From an uncultured Pelagibacteraceae bacterium (GTDB taxonomy: Bacteria; Pseudomonadota; Alphaproteobacteria; Pelagibacterales; Pelagibacteraceae): a stretch of 47,074 nucleotides of DNA. The stretch's first letter is position 1. Every line of letters begins with the position of its first letter. Under the pieces are notes generated by a model. The model was not told the origin of the DNA and made no database searches. It saw only the letters and a list, made by a program, of their open reading frames with translations. The translations under genes were made by a program, and so were the position numbers. Of the stretch, positions 9,863 through 18,209 are shown in pieces. The stretch spans positions 1-47,074 of the forward strand of contig CACJYF010000007.1 of assembly GCA_902597575.1 (NCBI GenBank), written 5' to 3'.

Positions 9863-10261
9863 GTGAAATATATCGATAAATTAAGAAATTCTGGATTACG
9901 ACCAACTAAACAAAGACTTCAAATATGTGAGGTTTTATTTAATACAGAAAAGACATTTCATTTCACGATTAATGAGCTAGATCAGAAAATTAAGAAGCAA
10001 AAAAATAACAAAATTTCATTAGCAACAATTTATAATACTGTTCATGCTTTTGAAAAAAAAGGATACCTTAAACAGATCCCGATTAATTCAAACCAAACTT
10101 ATTTTGATACAAATGTTACCGATCACCATCATTTTTATGATTTAAAAGATGAAAAGTTGATTGATTTAGAAAATTCTGATGTAGGCCCAATAAACATCTT
10201 AAAAAAAATAAACGGTAAAAAGATTAAATCCGTCGAAGTTCTTGTTAAGCTAGAAGACTAA
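9863..10261 (+). CDS. irr: Fur-family iron response regulator, Irr type
   Basis: Irr is the alphaproteobacterial Fur-family repressor that senses heme/iron status and silences iron-consuming genes when iron is scarce. The 132-residue protein has the winged-helix segment GLRPTKQRLQICEVLF and SLATIYNTVHAFEKKGYL, the strand QTYFDTNVTDHHHFYD with the diagnostic His triplet (88-90), and lacks the CxxC zinc pairs of true Fur. The start is GTG with no clear ribosome binding site. The position next to fabA-fabB-fabI matches rhizobial irr loci. It is followed by katG, which carries a good Irr box in its promoter. Confidence 0.88.
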   Translation: MKYIDKLRNSGLRPTKQRLQICEVLFNTEKTFHFTINELDQKIKKQKNNKISLATIYNTVHAFEKKGYLKQIPINSNQTYFDTNVTDHHHFYDLKDEKLIDLENSDVGPINILKKINGKKIKSVEVLVKLED

Positions 10262-10296
10262 TTATTTGCTTTTACTTTAGCGTCATTTTAAACCAA

Positions 10297-10323
10297 TTGA
10301 CAGCTTTTTAGAATCATTATAAA
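10297..10323 (+). promoter_or_regulatory. katG promoter with embedded Irr box
   Basis: A perfect TTGACA (10297-10302) is followed after 15 bases by TATAAA (10318-10323). The 17-mer TTTAGAATCATTATAAA (10307-10323) matches the Irr box consensus TTTAGAA-YNR-TTCTAAA at all but one position. The operator covers the spacer and the -10 box, the position expected for repression by steric block. The katG start is 35 bases downstream. Confidence 0.6.
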
Positions 10324-10358
10324 CTATACCCTTTAACGAAATAATCTAAAGGAAAATA

Positions 10359-12596
10359 ATGAGTACTGAAAATTTTAAAGATAAATCTTTTAAGGCAAAT
10401 CAAATGAGCAAATGTCCTTTTACGGGGGCAGGAACACCCGCAAAGTTTTCTGCAGGACGGGGACAAACGGTGAGAGATTTTTGGCCTAATAGCCTAAATC
10501 TTAAAATTCTTAGTCAGCACTCAAATTTATCTAACCCTATGGATAAAAAATTTAGTTACGCTAAAGAGTTTAAAAAACTTAATTATAAAGCACTGAAAAA
10601 AGATTTAAAAAAATTAATGACTAACTCACAAGAGTGGTGGCCAGCTGATTACGGTCATTATGGACCACTCTTTATTAGGCTTGCTTGGCACGCTGCAGGA
10701 ACTTACAGAACTGGTGATGGTAGAGGTGGAGCTGGAACAGGTAATCAAAGATTTGCTCCTCTTAATTCTTGGCCAGATAATGTGAATTTGGATAAAGCTA
10801 GATTGCTTTTATGGCCGATCAAAAAGAAGTACGGAAGAAAAATTTCGTGGGCTGATTTATTTATACTTGTTGGTAATGTTGCGTTAGACTCAATGGGTTT
10901 CAAAACTTTTGGTTTTGGAGCTGGTAGAACAGACATTTGGGAGCCAGAAGATGATATCTATTGGGGCTCGGAAAAAGAAATGTTAGGTGTTGAGAGATAT
11001 AGTGGAAAAAGAGATTTAGAACAACCATTAGGTGCTTCACATATGGGTTTAATTTATGTTAACCCCCAAGGTCCTGATGCTAATCCAGATCCAAAACTTG
11101 CAGCACATGATATTAGAGAGACATTTGGCAGAATGGCTATGAATGATTATGAGACAGCTGCATTAGTTGCTGGAGGACATACGTTTGGAAAATCGCATGG
11201 TGCAGCATCTGAATCATTTAAGGGTCCTGATCCTGAGGCTTCAAAACTTCAAGACCAGTCTACTGGATGGAATAGTGGTTACAAATCTGGAAAAGGTGTT
11301 GATACAATAAGCAGTGGTATTGAGGGCGCCTGGACTCAAAATCCCATTAAATGGGACATGGGCTATTTAGATTGTTTATATGGACATGAATGGGAGCTTA
11401 CAAAAAGCCCTGCTGGTGCTCACCAATGGACGCCTAAGAAAAATGGTCAAGAAATTAAAATGGTTCCTGATGCACATAAGAAAGGTGTGCTACACCCACC
11501 AATGATGCAAACAACTGATATCTCAATGAAAGTTGATCCAAGTTATGGCCCTATTACAAAACATTTTCATCAAAATCCAAAAGAGTTTCATGATGCTTTT
11601 GCAAGAGCTTGGTTTAAATTAACTCACAGAGATATGGGTCCTAGAGTCTGTTATCTTGGTAGTGAAGTTCCAAAAGAACAGTTAATTTGGCAAGACCCAA
11701 TAGATAAACCAAAATATAAACTCAAGTCAAAAGATATTAAAGATTTGAAAAATAAAATTTCTAAGTCAAAAATATCGATTTCAGATTTAGTATCAACCGC
11801 TTGGGCGTCAGCGTCAACTTTTAGAGGATCAGATAAAAGAGGTGGTGCTAATGGTGCAAGGATAATGTTAGAGCCCCAAAAAAATTGGAAAGTTAATAAT
11901 CCTAAGAATTTATCAAATGTGATTAAAGCCTTAAGTAAAATCAAAAGTAAATTTGACAGTAATAAAAAAAGTGTTTCAATGGCTGACTTAATTGTACTAG
12001 CAGGTGGTGTTGGAGTTGAAATGGCCGCAAAAAAAGCTGGTTATAAAGTTAAAGTTCCATTTTCAGCAGGAAGAGGAGATGCGAGACAAGACCAAACTGA
12101 TATTAATTCATTTGGCCTTCTAGAACCACAAGCAGATGGCTTTAGAAATTACTTGAATGGTGGAGCTTCAAATGTTTCTGCAGAGGAAAAATTAGTAGAT
12201 AAGGCTCAGTTGATGGGTTTAACAGCGCCTGAAATGACAGCTCTAATAGGTGGAATGAGAGTTTTAGATACTAATTATGACAATTCAGAACATGGTGTTT
12301 TTACAAAAAGACCTGGTTATCTGACAAATGATTATTTCATAAACTTACTAGATATGAATACCACTTGGAAAGAAGAAGATAAATCAGAGCAGACTTTTGT
12401 CGGAAAAGACAGAAAAACTCAAAAAATTAAATGGAAAGCGACAAGAGTTGATTTGATTTTTGGGTCAAATTCTCAATTAAGAGCATTAGCAGAAGTTTAT
12501 GCATGTGAGGATTCAGGTGATAAATTTATTAATGATTTTATCGCAGCGTGGGTTAAAGTAATGAATTCGGACAGGTTTGACTTGAAACTAAATTAA
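10359..12596 (+). CDS. katG: Bifunctional catalase-peroxidase
   Basis: KatG is a heme enzyme that destroys hydrogen peroxide. The 745-residue protein is full length with both peroxidase-like domains. The distal site is intact (Arg107, Trp110, His111 in [12 protein letters not shown]), the proximal His274 lies in [11 protein letters not shown], and the residues of the Met-Tyr-Trp adduct are present (Trp110, Tyr233, Met259). The ATG at 10359 follows AAAGGA. There is no signal peptide, so it is cytoplasmic. An Irr box in its promoter suggests it is shut off when iron is short, fitting a heme protein. Catalase-peroxidase is reported to be missing from SAR11 isolates such as HTCC1062, so its presence here is notable. 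Confidence 0.97.
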   Translation: MSTENFKDKSFKANQMSKCPFTGAGTPAKFSAGRGQTVRDFWPNSLNLKILSQHSNLSNPMDKKFSYAKEFKKLNYKALKKDLKKLMTNSQEWWPADYGHYGPLFIRLAWHAAGTYRTGDGRGGAGTGNQRFAPLNSWPDNVNLDKARLLLWPIKKKYGRKISWADLFILVGNVALDSMGFKTFGFGAGRTDIWEPEDDIYWGSEKEMLGVERYSGKRDLEQPLGASHMGLIYVNPQGPDANPDPKLAAHDIRETFGRMAMNDYETAALVAGGHTFGKSHGAASESFKGPDPEASKLQDQSTGWNSGYKSGKGVDTISSGIEGAWTQNPIKWDMGYLDCLYGHEWELTKSPAGAHQWTPKKNGQEIKMVPDAHKKGVLHPPMMQTTDISMKVDPSYGPITKHFHQNPKEFHDAFARAWFKLTHRDMGPRVCYLGSEVPKEQLIWQDPIDKPKYKLKSKDIKDLKNKISKSKISISDLVSTAWASASTFRGSDKRGGANGARIMLEPQKNWKVNNPKNLSNVIKALSKIKSKFDSNKKSVSMADLIVLAGGVGVEMAAKKAGYKVKVPFSAGRGDARQDQTDINSFGLLEPQADGFRNYLNGGASNVSAEEKLVDKAQLMGLTAPEMTALIGGMRVLDTNYDNSEHGVFTKRPGYLTNDYFINLLDMNTTWKEEDKSEQTFVGKDRKTQKIKWKATRVDLIFGSNSQLRALAEVYACEDSGDKFINDFIAAWVKVMNSDRFDLKLN

Positions 12597-12617
12597 CAAA
12601 AACTAAATGATTATTTT

Positions 12618-13229
12618 ATGCCATCAGTAACTTTCGATGATTTTTATGAGGTCCCAGACCTTAATTTTGATATCACAAGATTAAGGGAAGATTTAGATAA
12701 AATTTTAAAAGCTAAAAAATTTAACTCTCCTGGAGTAACACACTTTGGTGCAATATCATTAAACCAAATTCCAAATGACGAAAGCTCTATTGAAGGAAAT
12801 AATATTCGAGGTAAATATTGGACTATAGCAGATGAAACTGGAAAAGAAGTTTGTAGAGATGTTGATATAGATGAGTCTAAATATACTCAATTAATTCCTG
12901 AATTTGAGAATACTTATTTTAAAGAAGTTTATGACACGTTAAGTAAAAGATTTAAACTGGGTAGAGTAAGACTTTTGTTAAAAGAGCCAAGGTCAACACT
13001 CAGCTGGCATAAAGACCCAGAGTGTAGGCTGCACGTACCAATTATTACTAACAAGGGTTGTTCGATGGTAATCGAGAATGTTGCAAAACATCTCCCTGCT
13101 GATGGTAAAGTTTGGATAACCAACAACACAAAATACCATAATTTCTTTAATGGCGGGGAACAGGCTAGAATTCACTTAGTAGCTTGCGTTCTAGAAAGCC
13201 CTTTTAAGGAACAAAATGGAAATAACTAG
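12618..13229 (+). CDS. Aspartyl/asparaginyl beta-hydroxylase-like Fe(II)/2-oxoglutarate dioxygenase
   Basis: The 203-residue protein resembles the AspH-type branch of 2-oxoglutarate dioxygenases. Visible features are an HxD motif (His131 and Asp133 in TLSWHKDPECRLHVPI), the downstream RLHVP typical of this family, and a distal KYHNFFNGGEQARIHLV that supplies the second His (174) and an Arg (184) able to hold 2-oxoglutarate. No signal peptide is seen. The substrate is unknown. It follows katG by 21 bases and overlaps the next gene by 14, so the three genes may be one transcript that depends on iron as cofactor. Confidence 0.75.
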   Translation: MPSVTFDDFYEVPDLNFDITRLREDLDKILKAKKFNSPGVTHFGAISLNQIPNDESSIEGNNIRGKYWTIADETGKEVCRDVDIDESKYTQLIPEFENTYFKEVYDTLSKRFKLGRVRLLLKEPRSTLSWHKDPECRLHVPIITNKGCSMVIENVAKHLPADGKVWITNNTKYHNFFNGGEQARIHLVACVLESPFKEQNGNN

Positions 13230-13455
13230 CGGAATATTTAAAGCAGCAGGTAATATTTACCAAAATAATAAAGGTTCTATCCTTAGAACAATAATCTATA
13301 CAATTGGACACTTTGCGATAGCGATAACTGTTTTAATGTTAGTCGCTGACGTTTCTTTTGTGATTGCATTGACTGATGCAATTGTTGAACCAATAGCTAA
13401 CTCCGTTTGGTATTTCATTTTAGATAAATGGTGGGCAAGCAAGTCGAAAAATTAA
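13216..13455 (+). CDS. DUF2061-family small membrane protein
   Basis: This 79-residue protein has two hydrophobic helices (about 25-45 and 47-70) and the DUF2061 pattern, in which an N-terminal R-T-I-I-Y-T-I-G-H segment is followed by a membrane helix and then LTDAIVEPIANSVWYFILDKWW. The family has no established function. It starts inside the dioxygenase gene, 14 bases before that stop codon, which implies coupled translation. Confidence 0.7.
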   Translation: MEITSGIFKAAGNIYQNNKGSILRTIIYTIGHFAIAITVLMLVADVSFVIALTDAIVEPIANSVWYFILDKWWASKSKN

Positions 13456-13498
13456 AAATTTTTAAAAAAATCATAATTCGTTTATTTGGATAATTCTT

Positions 13499-13547
13499 GA
13501 TAATAATTATCATTATCAAAAAAAATGTGCTAATGATAATTATTCTC
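13499..13547. promoter_or_regulatory. Two Fur boxes with an embedded promoter
   Basis: Box 1 (13499-13517) is GATAATAATTATCATTATC, matching 17 of 19 positions of the classical Fur box GATAATGATAATCATTATC. Box 2 (13529-13547) is GCTAATGATAATTATTCTC, matching 16 of 19. Eleven bases separate them. A possible promoter, TTATCA (13513-13518) and GATAAT (13535-13540) with 16 bases between, lies within the two boxes. The only gene they can control is the small Cys-rich gene that starts 46 bases after box 2. Confidence 0.72.
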
Positions 13548-13593
13548 ATAGATTTTTCTTGAAAGCATTTTTCATCATATTATTTTTGTACAT

Positions 13594-13773
13594 ATGCAAA
13601 TTGAAAATTATAATTGTAAAAAATGTGGGCTTACAATCTCTTCAACTTGTTCCAAATGTGATAAAGTTGTTGATGTTGAAATTCTTGATGATGGTTGTAT
13701 TGTGCAAAAAACTAAATGTGGCGATTGCGCAAATATGCCAGTAATCAAAGACGTGTGTGTGCAACAAAAATAA
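13594..13773 (+). CDS. Small Cys-rich protein behind two Fur boxes, function unknown
   Basis: The gene encodes 59 residues with eight Cys: C8-x2-C11, C19-x2-C22, C35, C42-x2-C45 and C55. The sequence begins MQIENYNCKKCGLT and contains TCSKCDKVVDVEI and KTKCGDCANMP, so it looks like paired zinc-ribbon knuckles that could bind zinc, iron or an iron-sulfur cluster. I do not recognise the family. No Shine-Dalgarno is visible before the ATG, and an in-frame TAG at 13549 limits extension upstream. A longer overlapping frame (13559-13744) has no such pattern and is rejected. The tandem Fur boxes suggest induction under iron limitation. Confidence 0.65.
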   Translation: MQIENYNCKKCGLTISSTCSKCDKVVDVEILDDGCIVQKTKCGDCANMPVIKDVCVQQK

Positions 13774-13800
13774 CTGAATATTTTAAAGTTATTTAATTTT
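13768..13800. terminator. AT-rich hairpin between the Cys-rich gene and the convergent SH3 gene
   Basis: AAATAACT (13768-13775) can pair with AGTTATTT (13787-13794) around an 11-base loop, and the plus strand continues with AATTTT. The stem contains the TAA of the Cys-rich gene and reaches the last codons of the SH3 gene. It could terminate transcription from either side, but with a single GC pair it is weak. Confidence 0.35.
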
Positions 13801-14235
13801 TCCCCAAACATCGGTGTTTTTAATCCATCCTTTGAATTTAGATGTTTTAATCTGACACCAATTCTTATTACATCTTTTAACAATTAATACTCTATCTTTT
13901 TTGATTTTTGCTAAAGGTTTTGAAAAGTTAGATGGTTTTTGAAATAAAATTTTATCCTTAAGCGGTATAATTGAATTTACCTGTTTTAATTGTGAAACAT
14001 GTATCCAGCCGCTATTATTTTTTACATCAATAATCCTTCGAAAATTTTCATTTTTATCAATTTGCTTTATCGGGAGATTGACTTTCTTATATATATATTT
14101 TATAGGCGACTCTAAGCTAGGTCCATACCTGACATTGACCTTACTTTTTTTTAAAGATAGAAAAATTTCATTCGCAAAAGAATTGGATAAATAAAAAAAT
14201 GTAAAAATAAGTGATAATATTATTTTTTGAAACAT
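13789..14235 (-). CDS. Periplasmic protein with two bacterial SH3-like repeats
   Basis: The 148-residue product has a clear signal peptide (MFQKIILSLIFTFFYLSNSFA, cut near 21-22). It is followed by two SH3-like repeats: one beginning SKVNVRYGPSLESPIKYIY and ending GWIHVSQL, and a second containing RVLIVKRCNKNWCQIKTSKFKGWIK. Such proteins are common in alphaproteobacteria and are thought to bind the cell wall, but the role is unproven. Its start overlaps the stop of the thiF/moeB-like gene by one base, so it is the last gene of the ubiE operon. Confidence 0.75.
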   Translation of the reverse strand: MFQKIILSLIFTFFYLSNSFANEIFLSLKKSKVNVRYGPSLESPIKYIYKKVNLPIKQIDKNENFRRIIDVKNNSGWIHVSQLKQVNSIIPLKDKILFQKPSNFSKPLAKIKKDRVLIVKRCNKNWCQIKTSKFKGWIKNTDVWGKIK

Positions 14236-14984
14236 TATTTAGATATCTTTAATTTTTTTAATTTAACCTTTCTGAAACTTAGATTTAGTAAATCAAGTAT
14301 TAGAATATATCCATTTAAATTTTTACCAATGTTTAAAATTTTTTTTAATACCTCATTAGCTTGAATTGTACCAATTATACCAGCAACTGTTCCTAAAACA
14401 CCCCCATATTCACAATTTAAAATATCATCTGAGATTTCTTTTTCTTGAAAAAAGGATCTTATGCATGGTGTGTTTTTATTATTAAAATTAAAAGTAAAAA
14501 TATGTCCATCAAATTTACTTATAGCTCCTACAACAAGAAATTTTTTTGTTTTTTTACAATAATCATTTACTAAGAATTTAGTTTTAAAGTTATCTGATCC
14601 ATCTATGATATAATCATATTTACTTATTATATTTTTAATATTGCCCTTATTGAGTTTAACTTTGTAACAATTAATTTTTGTATTTGAATTAATTTTATGT
14701 AATTTTTTTTTTGCCGCTATAACCTTTGACTTTCTGATATCTTTTACATCATAAAGGCTTTGTCGATGAATATTGGTTATATCTACATTATCGAAATCAA
14801 TTATCCCAAGATTACCCACACCTGCTCTAGTAAGAAATTCTGCAACAGAACAACCTAAACCACCTATTCCAATAATAAGAACTTTAGATTTAATTATTTT
14901 TTTTTGACCTAAAGCTCCAATATTCTTTAAGATTATTTGTCTTGAGTATCTCTCAACCTGGCTTTTATTTAAATTTTGACTCAT
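14235..14984 (-). CDS. ThiF/MoeB-family adenylyltransferase without the zinc site
   Basis: E1-like enzymes of this family adenylate the C-terminal Gly of ThiS or MoaD-like sulfur carriers. The 249-residue protein keeps RYSRQIIL (from residue 12), the nucleotide loop IGIGGLGCS (near 38-46), DFDNVDITNIHRQ and the catalytic DGSDN with Asp131. The usual zinc-binding PCYRCLF is PCIRSFF here (C174, S177), and no second CxxC pair is found near the C-terminus. It could be ThiF, MoeB or a HesA-like protein; the sulfur carrier is not in the window. It overlaps dut by 4 bases. Confidence 0.8.
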   Translation of the reverse strand: MSQNLNKSQVERYSRQIILKNIGALGQKKIIKSKVLIIGIGGLGCSVAEFLTRAGVGNLGIIDFDNVDITNIHRQSLYDVKDIRKSKVIAAKKKLHKINSNTKINCYKVKLNKGNIKNIISKYDYIIDGSDNFKTKFLVNDYCKKTKKFLVVGAISKFDGHIFTFNFNNKNTPCIRSFFQEKEISDDILNCEYGGVLGTVAGIIGTIQANEVLKKILNIGKNLNGYILILDLLNLSFRKVKLKKLKISK

Positions 14985-15418
14985 TTGCCTGTTGAGCCAA
15001 ATCCACCCTCTCCTCTTAAAGTTTTGGGCAATTCATTTGCTTCCTCTAATTCTATCTTTGCAATAGGGGTTAAAACCATTTGTGCGACTCTATCATTATT
15101 ATTAACAATAAAATCATGATTACTATGATTAAATATGATAATTTTTAACTCACCTCTGTAATCACTATCAATAGTTCCAGGGCTATTTAAGACACTAATA
15201 TTGTTTTTAGCTGCTAAGCCCGAACGCGGCCTTATTTGTATCTCATAATCCTCAGAGAAAGCGACGGATAATCCTGTTGGAATTAAAGCAGAGGTTTGTG
15301 GTTTAATTACTATTTTTTCTTTCACAAAAGCAATTAGATCCATACCCGAAGCTCCTTTAGTCTTATAAGATGGAAGAGCAACCTTAGGATCAAGTTTTTT
15401 AATTAATACTCTGACCAT
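14981..15418 (-). CDS. dut: dUTP diphosphatase
   Basis: dUTPase hydrolyses dUTP to dUMP, keeping uracil out of DNA and supplying thymidylate synthesis. All five trimeric dUTPase motifs are visible in the 145 residues: GASGMDLIAF, RPRSGLAAK, GTIDSDYRGELKI, RVAQMVL and RGEGGFGSTGK. The ATG overlaps the coaBC stop (TAATG). The coaBC-dut pairing is widespread in proteobacteria. Confidence 0.97.
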   Translation of the reverse strand: MVRVLIKKLDPKVALPSYKTKGASGMDLIAFVKEKIVIKPQTSALIPTGLSVAFSEDYEIQIRPRSGLAAKNNISVLNSPGTIDSDYRGELKIIIFNHSNHDFIVNNNDRVAQMVLTPIAKIELEEANELPKTLRGEGGFGSTGK

Positions 15419-16623
15419 TAAATCATGTGATTGACAATTCTATCAACAATCTCCTCTGAGATTTCAGATTTTTTTTTGTATGAAAGTATCTCTCTTTTCT
15501 TTTTAAGATCATTATAATGAATTGTAACCTCGTTATAATCACTATCAAAACCAATATTTTTTTTAGACACATCATTTGCGACAATCCAATCACAGTTTTT
15601 ATTTTTAAGTTTTTTCATGGCATTCGAGTCTAAATTTTTGGTTTCAGCTGCAAAACCAATAACTAGTTTTGGTCTCATTGAATTATGATTTGAAATATAA
15701 TTCAGGATATCAACATTTCTTTCTAATTTGATATTTAGGCTTTCTTTTTTTTTTATTTTATCTTTACTTTTTACATCAATCTTAAAATCAGCAACTGCAG
15801 CTGAAAATATTGCAATATCTGCTGGTAAATTTTTTTGAGTAGCTTTAAACATTTCATCTGCTGTTTCGACTTTTATAAGTTTAATTTCTTTATCTATATC
15901 TAGATTAGTTGGACCTGATATTAAAGTTGTATCAAATCCTCTATTATGTAAGGATTTTGCAATTTCATAACCTTGCTTACCACTTGATTTATTCGAAATA
16001 AATCTTATTGGATCAATGTATTCATTTGTTGGACCTGCGGTAACCAAAGCTTTAATCTTTTTATTTTTATCCCTAGTTTCAAGAAAATTTTGGATTTCAT
16101 TAAATATTTCGATTGGTTCAGACATTTTGCCCTCACCATACTCTCCACATGCCATATCACCAGTAATAGGACCTATAATTTTATAACCGTAACTTGTTAA
16201 ATTTTTCAAATTGTTTTTAGTAGATTGATGCTCCCACATTCTTACATTCATTGCTGGAGCCAAATAAACTTGCTTATTAGAAGCTAGAATAACAGTTGAA
16301 GCTAAATCTTCAGCATTTCCAGAGGCAAGTTTTGAAATAGTATTTGCAGTTACAGGAGCAACAATAATTACATCAGCCCATCTTGATAAAGCAATGTGGT
16401 CCATTTCTAACTCATTTTCTATGCTGAAAAGATCTTCGTAAACTTTCCCTTGTGATAATGAAGCGATCGACAAGGGAGTTACAAATTTTTTAGCACTCTT
16501 TGTTAAAATTGTTTTTATATCGGCTTTATTTTTCCTAAATAATCTTATTAATTCTAAACTTTTATATGCGGAGATTCCTCCACAAATTACAAATAAAATT
16601 TTTTGGTTAGCTAAATTTTTCAT
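15418..16623 (-). CDS. coaBC: Phosphopantothenoylcysteine decarboxylase / phosphopantothenate-cysteine ligase
   Basis: This bifunctional enzyme carries out two consecutive steps of coenzyme A synthesis. The N-terminal flavoprotein half (about 1-190) has the active-site His in MDHIALSRWAD, the PAMNVRMWEHQ motif and the Cys in MACGEYGEGKM. The C-terminal CoaB half begins near KIKALVTAGPTNEYIDPIR and includes ISNKSSGKQGYEIAKSL and the KDKIKKKE lysine motif. The 401 residues match the normal length. It lies 8 bases after ubiB and overlaps dut. Confidence 0.96.
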   Translation of the reverse strand: MKNLANQKILFVICGGISAYKSLELIRLFRKNKADIKTILTKSAKKFVTPLSIASLSQGKVYEDLFSIENELEMDHIALSRWADVIIVAPVTANTISKLASGNAEDLASTVILASNKQVYLAPAMNVRMWEHQSTKNNLKNLTSYGYKIIGPITGDMACGEYGEGKMSEPIEIFNEIQNFLETRDKNKKIKALVTAGPTNEYIDPIRFISNKSSGKQGYEIAKSLHNRGFDTTLISGPTNLDIDKEIKLIKVETADEMFKATQKNLPADIAIFSAAVADFKIDVKSKDKIKKKESLNIKLERNVDILNYISNHNSMRPKLVIGFAAETKNLDSNAMKKLKNKNCDWIVANDVSKKNIGFDSDYNEVTIHYNDLKKKREILSYKKKSEISEEIVDRIVNHMI

Positions 16624-16631
16624 TTTGTGAA

Positions 16632-18209
16632 TTAAAATACTAGAAGACCAAGAATTACAAGCAATAAAAAACCTATTATAGATTGATTTCTGAAAGCCAC
16701 CATTTCAGATCTTTTGTCGCTCAATGCATTATAAGAATTTGAGTTTTGAGGAATTTGTCCACTAGCTAAAAAGGTTAGAGCCTGATTAGCTTTATCCATT
16801 ATTTCTGGAAATTCTGGTAATCTTTTTATTACTTCTGACGTGCTATTAATTGTTTCATTAATTGTGGTCATAGGGTTTTTTGTCTCTTTCAACCAGTTTT
16901 CAAGAATAGGTTTAGATGTAGTCCAAATGTTTGTTTCAGGATTTAATTTTCTTGCTACTCCCTCAACTACTACCATTGTTTTTTGTAACATTAATAATTG
17001 TGGTTGTGTTTGCATATTAAATTTTTCTGTAACATCAAAAAGTTGTTTTAATAATTTTCCACCAGATATATCTTTAACTGCTTGACCAAAAATTGGTTCA
17101 CCTATAGATCTTAATGCTTGAGCAAGATCATTTATGGGGACATCTTTCGGTACTAAACCTGCAATTAAATGGACTTCAGCAACTTTTTTGTAGTCTCTTT
17201 GAATAAAACCAAAGAGTATTTCAGCTAAAAATCTTTTACTCATTTTATCCAGCCTGCCCATAATTCCAAAATCAATAGGAACAATATGGCCATCATTGTC
17301 TATCAAAATATTTCCTTGGTGCATATCAGCATGAAAAAAACCGTCTCTAACAGCATGTCTGAGAAAATTTTGAATAATATCTTCTGCTAATTTCTTTGTA
17401 TTTACTTCCTTTTTTTTTAACTCTTCAGTTTCTCTAATTGAGATACCCTCTACCCAGTCTAGCGTCATTACATTTTCACTGGTATAATTCCAGTAAATTT
17501 TTGGAACATTAAAACCAATATCATTTTTTGTGTTTTCTGCGTATTCATTTGCAGCAGCTGCCTCAAATCTTAGGTCCATTTCAAGGTTAGTAATTTCTTT
17601 GAGTAAAAAAACTACCTCTACAAGTTTCAATCTTTTTGTTTTTTTTATTAAAGACTCAATTAAGAATGCAAATAACATAATAGCATCAATTTCATCATTG
17701 AAAATTTTTTTAATATCAGGCCGTAAAATTTTTATGGCAACATCTTTTATTATTCCATTATCCTCTATTTTAGCTTTATGAACTTGAGCTATAGATGCAG
17801 CTGCAACAGGCTCGCTTAAATCAATAATTGAGTTGTACGTATTAATTCCCAAATCAGCTTCAATAATTTTTTTGGCTTGATTTTGGGAAAAAGGTGGCAA
17901 TCTATCTTGAAGACTTTCAAGTTCCTTTGATAAACTTTCTCCAATAATATCTGGTCTTGTTGCTAAGAATTGACCTAGTTTTATAAAAGTTGTACCCATC
18001 GATTCTAACGTTTTAGATAACCTTTCTCCTTCATTATTGGTATTATTGGTTACCTCTCTCTTGTTTTTTGAGGAAAAAGAGAAAGATAAAATTTTAAATA
18101 AAATTTTAATTGATAGAGGTGGTTCTTGAAATTTAGAGGTTATATCCAAAATGTCTGATTTTGCGATTTTTCTTCCAAGTTTAAATAATGTTACTAATTT
18201 TTTTATCAT
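16632..18209 (-). CDS. ubiB: UbiB-family atypical kinase for ubiquinone synthesis
   Basis: UbiB is a membrane-attached ADCK/COQ8-type ATPase needed for ubiquinone synthesis. The protein (525 residues from the chosen start) has the family's KxGQ signature in FIKLGQFLATRPD, the Ala-rich loop AAASIAQVHKA, the Lys in VAIKILRP, the catalytic-loop-like HADMHQGNILI and the metal-binding DFGIMG. A hydrophobic C-terminal helix ends the protein. I chose the ATG at 18209, which overlaps the ubiE stop as TAATG; another in-frame ATG lies 12 bases upstream. Confidence 0.93.
   Translation of the reverse strand: MIKKLVTLFKLGRKIAKSDILDITSKFQEPPLSIKILFKILSFSFSSKNKREVTNNTNNEGERLSKTLESMGTTFIKLGQFLATRPDIIGESLSKELESLQDRLPPFSQNQAKKIIEADLGINTYNSIIDLSEPVAAASIAQVHKAKIEDNGIIKDVAIKILRPDIKKIFNDEIDAIMLFAFLIESLIKKTKRLKLVEVVFLLKEITNLEMDLRFEAAAANEYAENTKNDIGFNVPKIYWNYTSENVMTLDWVEGISIRETEELKKKEVNTKKLAEDIIQNFLRHAVRDGFFHADMHQGNILIDNDGHIVPIDFGIMGRLDKMSKRFLAEILFGFIQRDYKKVAEVHLIAGLVPKDVPINDLAQALRSIGEPIFGQAVKDISGGKLLKQLFDVTEKFNMQTQPQLLMLQKTMVVVEGVARKLNPETNIWTTSKPILENWLKETKNPMTTINETINSTSEVIKRLPEFPEIMDKANQALTFLASGQIPQNSNSYNALSDKRSEMVAFRNQSIIGFLLLVILGLLVF

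Noticed and set aside
13559..13744. A 61-codon frame overlapping the Cys-rich gene
   Set aside because: It has no recognisable motif, reads as a hydrophobic shadow, and ends before the natural stop; the overlapping frame has a coherent Cys pattern and better codon use.
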